Assembly (NCBI RefSeq): GCF_000190755.2
Contig: NZ_JH109152.1
Span: 2,613,576 to 2,677,575, forward strand
Reading direction: 5' to 3'
DNA length: 64,000 nucleotides
Origin: Methylobacter tundripaludum SV96
Lineage (GTDB): Bacteria; Pseudomonadota; Gammaproteobacteria; Methylococcales; Methylomonadaceae
The notes under the pieces were generated by a model. It had not been told where the DNA came from. It made no database searches and saw only the letters and a list, made by a program, of their open reading frames with translations. Positions 36,740 to 46,326 of this stretch are shown piece after piece (position 1 is the stretch's first letter; every line of letters starts with the position of its first letter). A program made the translations under genes and the position numbers.

Positions 36740-37570
36740 TTATAAGCCGAATGGATCTGCCTCGTCCAAGTTTTCGAAACGAAACTCAAGTTGTGTTGCT
36801 AGAGCAGCATTATTAGGTGCTTTACCATTAGGTGGACTATACATTCCTGCACAGCCTCTTGCCTTAAAGTTATTGATATCACCAAGGTTTTTCCAATCAT
36901 ACAAGTTAAGAGCGAATATACAACTCCAGGAACCATTGCTCAATTTATCCCATACGCACTCATATCTCAATCTTCCGTTATTAGATTGGATGCAATCCAA
37001 TTTACCTATAGCTCGATTTTTCTTTATACACTCAACAAATTCGTAGTGTTGTTCTTTTATAGGGGCATCAATGAACTGATCATCTTTTTTAACACCTGAG
37101 GGAAACGGAGTTTGAATAGCAAATCTAGTGTTTTCATCTAGAGGCTCACGGTATAAGGCGGCATGAAATCCTTTTAACCAGCGTCTAAGTAGAATTTCGA
37201 TGTTACGTTCACTAAAAGAGGCCATTATTGCTCCTGTCTCTGTCCTTTGGTAGACGCCAATTTTTAACTTGTCGTTTTTTTCGCTTGGCTGTTTTCCGTG
37301 AATTAGTGCAAACAACTGACTGATTACTTCATCATCTAAATTCATTGGGCTATGGCATTGATCTTTATGGGTAGTAAATTTCAATGGAAAATCTCTGTCT
37401 GGCTTAGCGAATATGGATTTTGGTGGAACATGGTCGAGGTTTTTTGAATCGCTTTCCTGAAAATCTATCCCGCAAATATAACAGAAAGACAAATCTCTAA
37501 TTTTTCCTGCATCTTTCTGCGTTGTTATAGAAATCATCCCACCAGTTCCTCTAGCATCTATAAATAACAT
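36740..37570 (-). CDS. HNH-endonuclease-like protein
   Basis: A 276-residue protein with an N-terminal zinc-finger-like HNH start: Cys30-x-x-Cys33 (FCYICG), then LDHVPPKSIF with Asp46-His47, the bba-metal pattern of HNH nucleases. A second half with RNIEILLRRWLKGFHAAL and WSCIFALNLYDW is not recognised. An internal ATG at residue 12 is an alternative start. It is lower in GC than its neighbours and next to mobile DNA, so it was probably acquired. It could be a defence or mobile-element nuclease; no partner gene is beside it. Confidence 0.65.
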   Translation of the reverse strand: MLFIDARGTGGMISITTQKDAGKIRDLSFCYICGIDFQESDSKNLDHVPPKSIFAKPDRDFPLKFTTHKDQCHSPMNLDDEVISQLFALIHGKQPSEKNDKLKIGVYQRTETGAIMASFSERNIEILLRRWLKGFHAALYREPLDENTRFAIQTPFPSGVKKDDQFIDAPIKEQHYEFVECIKKNRAIGKLDCIQSNNGRLRYECVWDKLSNGSWSCIFALNLYDWKNLGDINNFKARGCAGMYSPPNGKAPNNAALATQLEFRFENLDEADPFGL

Positions 37571-37707
37571 TTTTCTGCTGCGCTACAAAGCCAAATCACT
37601 AAGTCCACCAAGCCCATAGGATGTGCTGAGGTACGAAGCGCATCGATCGCGAATGATGCGCTGCACTGCGTTTAGCTCATCCTGCGTAGATGAGGGTCCC
37701 TACATGA

Positions 37708-39168
37708 TTAAAACAATGTATCCCACATCTCATCCACTTTCTTGACCACCTCCGGCGACATCACGATAGTTCTGCCCCATTCCCGGTTGGTTTCGCCCGG
37801 CCATTTATTGGTTGCGTCAAATCCCACCTTGGAGCCTAAGCCTGAAACCGGCGAGGCGAAATCGAGATAATCGATCGGCGTGTTCTCCAGTATGGTCAAG
37901 TCCCTGGCGGGGTCCATGCGGGTGGTCATCGCCCAGATCACGTCCTGCCAGTTGCGGACATCGACATCGTCATCGACGACGATCACGAACTTGGTATACA
38001 TGAATTGTCGCAGGAACGACCAAGTGCCCAGCATCACGCGTTTGGCGTGACCGGCGTATTGCTTTTTCATGCTGATGACGGCCATGCGGTAGGAGCAGCC
38101 TTCCGGCGGCAGGTAGAAATCGACGATTTCCGGAAATTGTTTTTGCAAAATGGGCACGAAGACCTCATTTAACGCAACGCCCAGGATGGCCGGTTCGTCA
38201 GGCGGTCTGCCGGTGTAGGTGCTGTGATAAATCGGCGCTTGGCGTTGGGTGATGCGTTCGATGGTGAACACCGGAAAATCGGCGACTTCGTTGTAATAGC
38301 CGGTGTGGTCGCCGTAAGGACCTTCGGCGGCGAATTCGCCGGGATAGATAAAGCCTTCCAGCACGATTTCAGCGCTGGCCGGGACCTGCAAATCGTTAAT
38401 CAGCGATTTGGCGACTTCGGTTTTGCTGCCGCGCAATAAACCGGCGAACGCATATTCGGACAGGGAGTCCGGCACCGGCGTGACGGCGGCCAGTATGGTT
38501 GCAGGGTCGGCGCCCAGGGCCACGGAAACGGGGAAGGGCTTACCGGGATGTGCGGCCTGGAATTCCTTGAAATCCAATGCGCCGCCCCGATGTGCGAGCC
38601 AGCGCATGATGACTTTGTTTTTGCCGATGACTTGCATGCGATAGATGCCGAGATTTTGCCGTTCCTTGTTCGGGCCTTTGGTAATGACCAGCGGCCAGGT
38701 AATCAACGGAGCGGCGTCTTCCGGCCAGCAGGTTTGGATGGGGTAATCGCCGAGATCGATTTCATCGCCTTCCCGAACCAGTTCCTGGCACGGCGGGGAA
38801 CTGATTATTTTTGGCGCCATATTCAGCACCTGCTTGAACACCGGGAATTTCTCCCAGGCGTCTTTCATGCCTTTGGGCGGCTCGGGTTCTTTCAGGTAAG
38901 CCAGTAACTCGCCGATGCCGCGTAATTCGGTAACGGAATCTGCGCCCATGCCCATCGCGACGCGGCGCGGCGTACCGAATAGGTTGGCCAGCACCGGAAT
39001 GTTTGCGCCTTTGGGGTTTTCAAACAGCAACGCGGGGCCGCCCATTTTTAAGGTGCGGTCGCAAATTTCAGTCATTTCCAGATAGGGATCGACTTTAACG
39101 GTGATGCGCTTTAGCTCCCCCTGTTTTTCCAGCTGCTTGATAAAGTCGCGCAGGTCTTTGTATTTCAT
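37708..39168 (-). CDS. ubiD: 4-hydroxy-3-polyprenylbenzoate decarboxylase
   Basis: The ubiquinone-pathway decarboxylase that uses prenylated FMN supplied by UbiX. The 486-residue protein opens with [21 protein letters not shown]. It shows [32 protein letters not shown] and the C-terminal KTxDE-type region [25 protein letters not shown]. Length is normal. It overlaps prlC by 4 bases. The 137-base gap after the HNH gene holds a palindromic repeat (GAGGTACGAAGCGCATC...GATGCGCTGCAC). Confidence 0.96.
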   Translation of the reverse strand: MKYKDLRDFIKQLEKQGELKRITVKVDPYLEMTEICDRTLKMGGPALLFENPKGANIPVLANLFGTPRRVAMGMGADSVTELRGIGELLAYLKEPEPPKGMKDAWEKFPVFKQVLNMAPKIISSPPCQELVREGDEIDLGDYPIQTCWPEDAAPLITWPLVITKGPNKERQNLGIYRMQVIGKNKVIMRWLAHRGGALDFKEFQAAHPGKPFPVSVALGADPATILAAVTPVPDSLSEYAFAGLLRGSKTEVAKSLINDLQVPASAEIVLEGFIYPGEFAAEGPYGDHTGYYNEVADFPVFTIERITQRQAPIYHSTYTGRPPDEPAILGVALNEVFVPILQKQFPEIVDFYLPPEGCSYRMAVISMKKQYAGHAKRVMLGTWSFLRQFMYTKFVIVVDDDVDVRNWQDVIWAMTTRMDPARDLTILENTPIDYLDFASPVSGLGSKVGFDATNKWPGETNREWGRTIVMSPEVVKKVDEMWDTLF

Positions 39169-41252
39169 GCGGCTATGCCGTTATGTCTGAGCAATGCGTC
39201 AATAGTGGGTTTGCGGCCGCGGAAGTTGATAAATAATTCCATCGCGATTTGACTGCCGCCTTTTTCAAGGATGTTGGTTAAAAAGGCTTTGCCGGTTTCC
39301 TGGTCGAAAATGCCTTTTTCTTCAAACAGCGAAAAAGCATCGCTGGACAAGACTTCCGCCCATTTGTAGCTGTAATAGCCTGCGCCATAACCGCCTGCAA
39401 AGATATGCGAGAAGCTGTGCGCAAAGCGGTTGAACTTGGGTGGCCGGACAACGGCAACCTGTTCCCTGACTTGTTCCAGAATTTCATAGATGCGACCGCC
39501 TTTTTCAGGGTCGTAGTCGCGGTGAATTCGGAAATCGAACAGGCTGAATTCCAGTTGCCGTACCATGATCATTCCGGCCTGGAAATTTTTTGCCGCGATC
39601 ATCTTATCAAACAAGGCATCCGGCAATTTCTCGTCGGTTTGATAGTGGCCCGACATCAGCGCCAGCGCTTCCTTTTCCCAGCACCAGTTTTCCATGAACT
39701 GGCTGGGCAGCTCGACCGCGTCCCATTCCACGCCGTTAATGCCGGAGACGCCGAGGTGATCAACTTGCGTCAGCATATGGTGCAGACCGTGGCCGAATTC
39801 ATGGAACAAGGTGGTAACCTCGTCATGAGTCAGCAATGCCGGTGTATCGCCGGTCGGCGGGGTGAAATTGCAGGTCAGGTAGGCGACTGGGATTTGAATG
39901 GTGTCGTCGAATCTTTTGCGGCTGACGCAATCATCCATCCAGGCACCGCCGCGTTTTTTGGCGCGGGCGTAAAGGTCGAGATAAAACTGACCGCGCAGCT
40001 GGTCGGTTTGGTCATGGATCTGGAAAAAACGCACATCGGGATGCCAGCTGTCGAAATCGCTAATCTCGGTTATTTGCAAGCCGTACAGTTTTTCCACGAT
40101 TGCAAACAGGCCGGGCAGGACGCGGGTGATCGGAAAATAGGTTTTAACTTCTTCCTGCGACAGCTGGTAAAAATGTTGGCGCATTTTTTCCGAATAGTAG
40201 GTCATATCCCAGGATTGCAGGTCGTTAATGCCGTAGTGTTGCTTGGCGAACTCGCGCAGTTCGGCCAGGTCCTTGCGCGCATGTCGCCAGGATCGGTCGG
40301 CCAAATCTTCCAGAAAATGGGTCACGTCATCCGGCTTTTCCGCCATTTTGGTCGCCAGCGACAGTTCCGCGTAATTGTTGAATCCCAGCAAACGGGCTTT
40401 TTCATGGCGCAAAGCCAGGATTTTTTCCATGTTTTCGCTGTTGTCCCACTGTTCGGCGTGCGGGCCCTGATCGGAAGCGCGGGTTGCGAAGGCTTCGTAA
40501 TGTTCGCGGCGCAATTCTCGGTTGTCGGCGTAAGTCATCACCGAAATATAGGACGGGAATTGCAGGGTGATCATCCAGCCGTCTTCATTATGGCTTCCGG
40601 CAACTGCTCCATGCGTTGCTCTACCTCCTGCATCCTTGCAGTCGTCGGCGGTCTGTTTGGCCTGGGCCAAGGCGGATTCAGGCAATCCGGCCAGATCCTG
40701 TTCGTCCCTGATCAGCTTGCTCCAGGCATTGGTTGAATCCAGCAGGTTTTCTTCGTAGTTGCTGGCAAGCGCGGACAATTCCTGACTAATATCCTTGTAA
40801 CGTTGCTTTTTTTCGTTATCCAGGTCGATGCCGGACAATTTGAAATCTCTTAGGGCGTTGCGGATGATTTTTTGCTGGGCGGTGTCCAGCGTCGCAAATT
40901 CATCGCTGTCGGCAATAAAGCGATAGGCTTTAAACAAGGCTTCGTTTTGTCCCATTTCAGTCGAGTAGGCGCTGAGCTTGGGCAGGCAAGCGTTATAGGC
41001 GTCACGTAATTCGTCGCTGTTGACTACGGAATTCATGTGGCTGATCGGAGACCAGGCTTTGTTGAGCTTATCGTCCACATCTTCCAGGGGTTCGATCAGG
41101 TTTTTCCACGTGTAATGTTGTGTAGTCTGGAGATGCTGTTCCACAGACGAACGGGCTTCGGCCAAGAGTTGGTCAATGGCCGGTACGATGTGTTCCGGTT
41201 TAATCTGGGAAAACATCGGCAGTGTGGCGTTGGCTAATAAAGGATTATTCAT
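39165..41252 (-). CDS. prlC: Oligopeptidase A (M3 metallopeptidase) with in-frame insert
   Basis: A cytoplasmic zinc peptidase that degrades signal peptides and short peptides. It has the [12 protein letters not shown] zinc motif (HExxH) and a downstream ligand in [17 protein letters not shown]. The protein is 695 residues against ~680 in E. coli. The excess is about 17 residues ([18 protein letters not shown]) between [11 protein letters not shown] and [11 protein letters not shown], where the family is continuous. The insert is encoded by a segment shared with an intergenic repeat at ~47830. It lies in the N-terminal helical half, away from the active site, so the enzyme may still work. Overlaps ubiD by 4 bases. 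Confidence 0.95.
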   Translation of the reverse strand: MNNPLLANATLPMFSQIKPEHIVPAIDQLLAEARSSVEQHLQTTQHYTWKNLIEPLEDVDDKLNKAWSPISHMNSVVNSDELRDAYNACLPKLSAYSTEMGQNEALFKAYRFIADSDEFATLDTAQQKIIRNALRDFKLSGIDLDNEKKQRYKDISQELSALASNYEENLLDSTNAWSKLIRDEQDLAGLPESALAQAKQTADDCKDAGGRATHGAVAGSHNEDGWMITLQFPSYISVMTYADNRELRREHYEAFATRASDQGPHAEQWDNSENMEKILALRHEKARLLGFNNYAELSLATKMAEKPDDVTHFLEDLADRSWRHARKDLAELREFAKQHYGINDLQSWDMTYYSEKMRQHFYQLSQEEVKTYFPITRVLPGLFAIVEKLYGLQITEISDFDSWHPDVRFFQIHDQTDQLRGQFYLDLYARAKKRGGAWMDDCVSRKRFDDTIQIPVAYLTCNFTPPTGDTPALLTHDEVTTLFHEFGHGLHHMLTQVDHLGVSGINGVEWDAVELPSQFMENWCWEKEALALMSGHYQTDEKLPDALFDKMIAAKNFQAGMIMVRQLEFSLFDFRIHRDYDPEKGGRIYEILEQVREQVAVVRPPKFNRFAHSFSHIFAGGYGAGYYSYKWAEVLSSDAFSLFEEKGIFDQETGKAFLTNILEKGGSQIAMELFINFRGRKPTIDALLRHNGIAA
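40596..40652. repeat. Dispersed repeat inside prlC
   Basis: GTTGCTCTACCTCCTGCATC at 40615-40634 recurs in the non-coding stretch at about 47832-47851 and sits exactly where PrlC has residues not expected from the family. Both copies continue with similar bases (CCTTGCAG against CCATGCTC). Confidence 0.65.
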
Positions 41253-41259
41253 AGTGGTA

Positions 41260-42618
41260 TCAGGAAAGAAAGTTCATGGCTGCATTGATGCGATGCTTGG
41301 CTTTGTGCAGTACGTCCAAGGAAAAGTCGGGGGTTAGTTTGCTGTTTTTAAGTTTAGTGTAGGCGGGTATCGAGTTCATATACGGTATTTCCTTGGCCCT
41401 GTTGGTGCCGAAATAACTGTGCAATTTGGCGAGTATGACTATATCAATCAGATTCAGCTTATCGCCTTCGCTTTCATAGAACCAGTCCTCGGCGTGCTTG
41501 GGGATGCCTGCTAATTCTGTAGAAAAGCCCAGTGTGTGCAACACAAGGGTGCCGACTGAAGGATTCAAAAATGGGATTGCGGACTCCAATACATCTAAAT
41601 TCGGGTATTCATCCGGATTCTGCTCGGCAAAATGCAATATCGGTATCGTGCCTATGTCGCTGACCAGTCCTGCCAATAAGGCATCTTCCGGGTTGACCGT
41701 GCCGTTTTCCTGTGCAAGTACAAAACTCAAGCTTGATACATAGAGGCTGTTTTTCCACAAGGTTTGCATTTTTTCCATCAGTTGCGGGTTATTGCAGCTG
41801 AATAACTGTTTTAGACTGATGCCCATGACCAGTTTGCGCGTTTGATCCAGGCCCAATCGGGTAACAGCGGCGTGGCAGTTGGTAATCGGCGATATGGGCG
41901 AGTATAGCGGACTGTTGGCCAGTTGGATCAGCTTGGCTACGATGGATGCATCGACCCCGATAATTTTTACAGCCTCGTTGATGCCTAAATCTTTCTCCAT
42001 CGCTTCTTTCAGTTTTAAAGCGACATTGGGTAATGAGGGCAGGCTTAATCTATTTTCCCGGTAGGCGTGAGAAAAGCTGGTGAAAAAACGGTTGCCGGCA
42101 ATTTGTTCGGGCAAGTCAATGTCAAGGAGTTCAACGGCAATAGACTGTTGGAGGCTTTTACCCGACCAGTGGCAGATGAATTCTCCTGAAATCGCCAAAA
42201 TAGTGACGTTCGTTTTAGCGAATGCGGTTGCCCCGCAAACCTTACCGCTATTGAGCGGCAAATTGGCCAGTGATGATTCTGCCGACAGGGTATAGCGGTT
42301 GTCGCTATCCGGTTGAAGTTCGACGATGCCTTCAAGCAGGTAAAAAACTGAATTGGCTTTTTGACCCAGCTTGAAAATTACAGAGCCTTGAGTATAGCTT
42401 AATGTAGTGTGAGCCAGTTGCTCAACATAGGCATCATCCATGTCTCGAAGCGGCGCCAGTTTTTTTAGCGTTGCCAACGGGAGTTTTTTACGTTCGGTGA
42501 AGACCGGTTCCGAACAGGTAAGCGGATTATTTGGACTGGCAAGGGGGGCGATGTTTGGTTTCTTTTCCGGGTGTGTGTGCTTGGGGCGGCGGGAAAATAG
42601 TTTAGTAAACCAATTCAT
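41260..42618 (-). CDS. Cyclic-nucleotide-binding-like + HDOD domain protein
   Basis: About 452 residues from ATG 42618 (an upstream in-frame extension to 42753 has no similarity and overlaps the next gene). The first half has a cNMP-binding-like beta roll (VIFKLGQKANSVFYLLEGIVELQPD). The second half is an HDOD domain (LPSLPNVALKLKEAMEKDLGI, IIGVDASIVAKLIQLANSPLYSPISPI, LGLDQTRKLVMGISLKQLF). HDOD proteins take part in signalling and stress control without a known catalytic activity. It begins 55 bases after the RDD gene. Confidence 0.88.
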   Translation of the reverse strand: MNWFTKLFSRRPKHTHPEKKPNIAPLASPNNPLTCSEPVFTERKKLPLATLKKLAPLRDMDDAYVEQLAHTTLSYTQGSVIFKLGQKANSVFYLLEGIVELQPDSDNRYTLSAESSLANLPLNSGKVCGATAFAKTNVTILAISGEFICHWSGKSLQQSIAVELLDIDLPEQIAGNRFFTSFSHAYRENRLSLPSLPNVALKLKEAMEKDLGINEAVKIIGVDASIVAKLIQLANSPLYSPISPITNCHAAVTRLGLDQTRKLVMGISLKQLFSCNNPQLMEKMQTLWKNSLYVSSLSFVLAQENGTVNPEDALLAGLVSDIGTIPILHFAEQNPDEYPNLDVLESAIPFLNPSVGTLVLHTLGFSTELAGIPKHAEDWFYESEGDKLNLIDIVILAKLHSYFGTNRAKEIPYMNSIPAYTKLKNSKLTPDFSLDVLHKAKHRINAAMNFLS

Positions 42619-42673
42619 GATGACATCACGTGTTATTGTTTGGAGGGTATGTAGCTTGATGTTTTGTAATGGC

Positions 42674-43144
42674 TTAAGGATGTGTGTCGCGAGTATCAAA
42701 AAAAAGGGCAGTTTGGGATAGATGATCGTGCCAGCTGCGTTGATTTTTATCAATAAGAATCCACAGGAAACCCAGTCCGAAAAATCCCCATGATACGATG
42801 GCGACCATGAAACGGAGCAAAGCTTGCTTCCAGCTGATGGGTTTCATCTCCAGCGTGAGTACTTTGATTTTCCAAGCGCGCAGGCCCAGGGTTTGCCCGC
42901 CATGAGTCCAAAACCAGGCATAAAAGAAGAAGCTGACTAGCAGTAGATACAGGGGGAAAAAGAATTGTTGGGCAGAGAAAGCCTCACCCCCATTTAAAGG
43001 TAGCAATAGTGCGGTCGCGACAAATAAAACGCCGATCAGTAGCAGGAGGTCGTAGAGTGTTGCTGTCAGACGACGTAAAAAACCAGGTTTGGAAATGGGG
43101 GCGTTACCTGGTTTTTGCTGTATATTCTTTGTAGAATCGACCAA
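42674..43144 (-). CDS. RDD-family membrane protein
   Basis: A 156-residue integral membrane protein. The R-D-D pattern is in FLRRLTATLYDLLLL. GGQTLGLRAWKIKVLT and the ending SWHDHLSQTALFFDTR complete the family. Four hydrophobic helices are evident. Some RDD proteins act in ion or solute transport; the role here is unknown. The start is TTG 43144, immediately after the stop of a 59-codon frame upstream, which suggests coupled translation. Confidence 0.9.
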   Translation of the reverse strand: MVDSTKNIQQKPGNAPISKPGFLRRLTATLYDLLLLIGVLFVATALLLPLNGGEAFSAQQFFFPLYLLLVSFFFYAWFWTHGGQTLGLRAWKIKVLTLEMKPISWKQALLRFMVAIVSWGFFGLGFLWILIDKNQRSWHDHLSQTALFFDTRDTHP

Positions 43145-43324
43145 TTAAATTTTAAATAAAGCCAGTTTTTGACCGAAATACATGCACATCGCCATGAGCG
43201 CTCCCAGCATTACGAGAGAAAATAAAAATGGCGGTCTATGAAACAGAAGAATGAAAAAATCTGTTGCAAAAAGGCTGGTTAACAAAGGTTGGTCAATTAA
43301 GCTATTAAGAATCTTTTTGAACAT
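43145..43324 (-). CDS. Small membrane protein (59 aa)
   Basis: A short frame ATG 43324 to TAA 43145, encoding FKKILNSLIDQPLLTSLFAT...PPFLFSLVMLGALMAMCMYFG. Two hydrophobic stretches are probable membrane helices. Its stop codon directly abuts the TTG start of the RDD gene, so the pair looks like one transcript. No family recognised. The gap 43325-43546 upstream, shared with pcnB, shows no further gene. Confidence 0.5.
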   Translation of the reverse strand: MFKKILNSLIDQPLLTSLFATDFFILLFHRPPFLFSLVMLGALMAMCMYFGQKLALFKI

Positions 43325-43546
43325 AACAAATTCCAGTCAAGCACGCTAATGATTGTGCGAGTGTTTAAAAAATGGTGGTCTGATCTTTTATCTGGTGTGC
43401 GCAACGTGATGTAATTAGAATTGCTTGAAAAAAATCAGAATGGTGATTCTACTCCATTCAAAAGGGGAATGTAAAAGAAACTTGCGGATTGGGTTAGAAT
43501 TCATTAGCAATGATATAATCAAAATAATTAGAAAAATAAACAAGGT

Positions 43547-44950
43547 GTGAAGACTATTTTAAACTTCTTTAAAAAAATTATTAAGCCCGTACTGAGCAGG
43601 GTCGAAGCGTCAGCCAGAAATGAAGCTGAACCGGTCGATGCACGCGTCAAAATTTATTCGCGTGCGGAACATAATATTTCACGAGCCCAGATCAGCGAGC
43701 ATGCGCTGAAGGTTTTGTACCGATTGCAAAAGGAGGGCTTCGATGCTTACCTTGTCGGCGGGTGTGTGCGTGATTTGTTGTTGGGACGGGAGCCTAAGGA
43801 TTTTGATGTCGTCACCAATGCCGATCCTGATCAAGTCAGAAAAGTATTCCGCAATTGCCGGTTAATCGGGCGCAGGTTTCGTCTGGCGCATGTGCATTTT
43901 GGCCGGGAAATTATTGAAGTTGCGACTTTTCGTGGTGCGGGAGAAGAGCAGAACGACAAGCAGGTACTCAACAAGGAAGGGCGATTATTGCGGGATAATG
44001 TCTACGGCACGATTGAAGAAGATGTTTGGCGCAGGGATTTTACCGTTAATGCACTCTATTACAATATCAAGGATTTTTCGGTAGTCGATTATGTCGGCGG
44101 CATGGCTGACCATAAAACCGGCACGCTCAAGCTTATCGGCGATCCTGAAATGCGTTTTCGTGAAGACCCCGTGCGTATGTTAAGGGCGGTGCGCTTTGCC
44201 GTAAAACTCGGTTTCAAGCTGGATAGCGCTTGCGAGAAGGCGATACACAACGATGTTCAGTTACTGGCCAGCATACCGTCCGCCCGGCTTTATGATGAAG
44301 CGTTAAAATTGTTTTTATCCGGTTATGCGCTGCAAACTTTTGAAATGCTCAGGCATTACGGGCTTTTTCAAGTGCTGTTTCCTTCCACGGAGAACAGTTT
44401 GGCGGTTGAAGACAGTGGTTTCCCCCGATTACTGTTGATTAAAGCGCTGGAAAATTCGGACAAGAGGATAGCGGAAGGTAAAACGGTTACGGCTTACTTT
44501 TTATTGGCGGCCTTTTTGTGGGAGCCGGTGCGGATGTTGGCCAAAGAAAAAATGGCGCAAGGCGAAGTTGAATTTGTCGCCTATCAGGATGCGGCCAGTG
44601 AGGTTATTGCCAGGCAGATTAGAAGTACGGCTCTCCCGCGTCATATCAGCATGGCTATGCGTGAGGTTTGGAATATGCAGCCCAAGTTTAAGGCGCGTAT
44701 CGGTTCTAAACCCAGTCGTTTGATCGGCCATCCTCGCTTTAGAGCGGGCTATGATTTTTTGGTACTGCGCGCCGAGACCGGAGGGGCCGACCCCGAGTTG
44801 GCCGAGTGGTGGACCAAGTATCAGAATGCCAGTGAAAACGAGCAAAGAAAAATGACCCAGCCGCCGCGCAACGCCCAAAGTAACAAGCCGGGGCGCAAAA
44901 GAAGCTATCCTAGAAAAGGTAAAGATAGTTCTCCAAAAACAGAATCTTAA
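43547..44950 (+). CDS. pcnB: Poly(A) polymerase I
   Basis: It adds 3' poly(A) tails that promote RNA decay. The 467-residue protein starts at GTG 43547. The nucleotidyltransferase core is AYLVGGCVRDLLLGREPKDFDVVTNADP, with the catalytic DxD in FDVVT, then FRLAHVHFGREIIEVATFR and RRDFTVNALYYN. A basic C-terminal tail (GRKRSYPRKGK) is usual for PcnB as opposed to the tRNA CCA enzyme. Residues ~15-25 (VLSRVEASARN) may come from a dispersed repeat. It is followed within 15 bases by folK, as in many gammaproteobacteria. Confidence 0.94.
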   Translation: MKTILNFFKKIIKPVLSRVEASARNEAEPVDARVKIYSRAEHNISRAQISEHALKVLYRLQKEGFDAYLVGGCVRDLLLGREPKDFDVVTNADPDQVRKVFRNCRLIGRRFRLAHVHFGREIIEVATFRGAGEEQNDKQVLNKEGRLLRDNVYGTIEEDVWRRDFTVNALYYNIKDFSVVDYVGGMADHKTGTLKLIGDPEMRFREDPVRMLRAVRFAVKLGFKLDSACEKAIHNDVQLLASIPSARLYDEALKLFLSGYALQTFEMLRHYGLFQVLFPSTENSLAVEDSGFPRLLLIKALENSDKRIAEGKTVTAYFLLAAFLWEPVRMLAKEKMAQGEVEFVAYQDAASEVIARQIRSTALPRHISMAMREVWNMQPKFKARIGSKPSRLIGHPRFRAGYDFLVLRAETGGADPELAEWWTKYQNASENEQRKMTQPPRNAQSNKPGRKRSYPRKGKDSSPKTES

Positions 44951-44964
44951 CGTATTCGATAGCT

Positions 44965-45468
44965 ATGGAAAATTCAAAAGCTGACTTGATAACGGCTTAT
45001 ATAGGTTTAGGCAGTAATCTTGCAAACCCCGCCGAACAAATAAAATCAGCGCGCACTGCAATAACACAAATCGCAGGAGTGCAGGAGCTGGCATTTTCCA
45101 GTTTGTATCATAGTGCGCCTATGGGGCCGCAGGATCAGCCTGATTACGTTAATGCGGTGATATGTGTCGCAACCGATTTGTCGCCGATAAATTTGTTGCG
45201 TTGCCTGCAACGCATCGAAAACGACCATGGGCGGGTCAGAAAAACCGAACGCTGGGGAGCACGAACGCTGGATTTGGATGTGTTGATCTATGGCGATCAG
45301 CTCATTGAACATCCTGATTTAATCGTGCCGCACCCAGGACTGGCTGATCGGGCTTTTGTCTTGTATCCCTTGTTTGAAATCGCTCCGCAATTGGTGGTAC
45401 CCGGGAAAGGCAATATTGCCGACCTGGTTGCCCAATGTCCGATGAATGAACTGAAACGGCTGGATTGA
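44965..45468 (+). CDS. folK: 2-amino-4-hydroxy-6-hydroxymethyldihydropteridine pyrophosphokinase
   Basis: It transfers pyrophosphate from ATP to the pterin in folate synthesis. The 167-residue protein has the family start YIGLGSNLANP, SSLYHSAPMGPQDQPDYVNAV and the signature RWGARTLDLDVLIYG with its Asp-x-Asp metal site. It sits between pcnB and panB in an operon-like run. Confidence 0.95.
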   Translation: MENSKADLITAYIGLGSNLANPAEQIKSARTAITQIAGVQELAFSSLYHSAPMGPQDQPDYVNAVICVATDLSPINLLRCLQRIENDHGRVRKTERWGARTLDLDVLIYGDQLIEHPDLIVPHPGLADRAFVLYPLFEIAPQLVVPGKGNIADLVAQCPMNELKRLD

Positions 45469-45505
45469 ATCTTGCTCCAGTAAATCCGATATTTCTTTGA
45501 ATGAC

Positions 45506-46321
45506 ATGAATCAATATTCCTCCACAGCTGCGCTAAAGCCGTTGTCGATTACCGATCTGGCCGCCATGAAACAACGCGGCGAGAAAATCTCCTGCTTAAC
45601 CGCTTATGACGCGGGGTTTAGCGCACTGATCGACAAAGTGGGTGTCGATATGATGCTGGTGGGGGATTCTCTGGGTATGGTTATCCAGGGGCATGATACA
45701 ACGCTCCCGGTCACTATCAGGGACATGATTTATCATACCCGGTGCGTCAGCAAGGCCAGACAGCGGGCCTTTATCATCGCCGATTTGCCGTTTATGACCT
45801 ATGCCACGCCGGTTATGGCGGCCAAAAATGCGGCTAAATTGATGCAACTTGGCGGCGCGCAAATGGTTAAGCTGGAAGGGTCGAGAATTGATTGCGTCAG
45901 GTTTCTGGTCGATCAGGGTATTCCGGTTTGCGGGCATTTGGGCTTGTTGCCGCAATCGATTAATCAATTGGGCAGTTATAAGGTTCAGGGCAAGGAACAG
46001 GCGGCTGCCGAAAAAATGCTTGTCGATGCCCAGCAATTACAGCAAGCGGGTGCCAGTCTGCTGGTATTGGAGTGCGTTCCTGCAAGCTTGGCTAAAGAGA
46101 TCAGTTTGCAGTTAACGATTCCTGTTATAGGCATCGGTGCCGGTGTAGACTGCGACGGACAGGTGCTGGTGCTTTATGACATGCTCAATATCGGCACAAT
46201 CAAACGCCCGCGTTTTTCCAGGAATTTCATGAGCGACGCGGCGAATATCGAGGAAGCTATCAATGCTTATCACCAGGCGGTCAAGCAATCCCGGTTTCCC
46301 GCCGTTGAACATAGTTTTTAA
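45506..46321 (+). CDS. panB: 3-methyl-2-oxobutanoate hydroxymethyltransferase
   Basis: First committed step of pantothenate synthesis: ketopantoate from ketoisovalerate using methylene-THF. ITDLAAMKQRGEKISCLTAYDAGF, the metal-binding VGDSLGMVIQGHDTTLPVT, EGSRIDCVRFLVDQGIPVCGHLGLLPQS and IGIGAGVDCDGQVLV identify it. ATG 45506 is preferred over in-frame TTG 45497. It is followed after 5 bases by panC. Confidence 0.96.
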   Translation: MNQYSSTAALKPLSITDLAAMKQRGEKISCLTAYDAGFSALIDKVGVDMMLVGDSLGMVIQGHDTTLPVTIRDMIYHTRCVSKARQRAFIIADLPFMTYATPVMAAKNAAKLMQLGGAQMVKLEGSRIDCVRFLVDQGIPVCGHLGLLPQSINQLGSYKVQGKEQAAAEKMLVDAQQLQQAGASLLVLECVPASLAKEISLQLTIPVIGIGAGVDCDGQVLVLYDMLNIGTIKRPRFSRNFMSDAANIEEAINAYHQAVKQSRFPAVEHSF

Positions 46322-46326
46322 GGCTT

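Noticed and set aside
39405-40736. 443-codon open frame on the plus strand
   Set aside because: It lies entirely antisense to prlC, whose family motifs are clear. The product has no recognisable domain and is a shadow of codon bias.
43590-43640. Possible repeat insertion near the N-terminus of PcnB
   Set aside because: ACTGAGCAGGGTCGAAG looks like a repeat core known from other genomes, but no second copy is visible in this window, so it is not listed as a finding.
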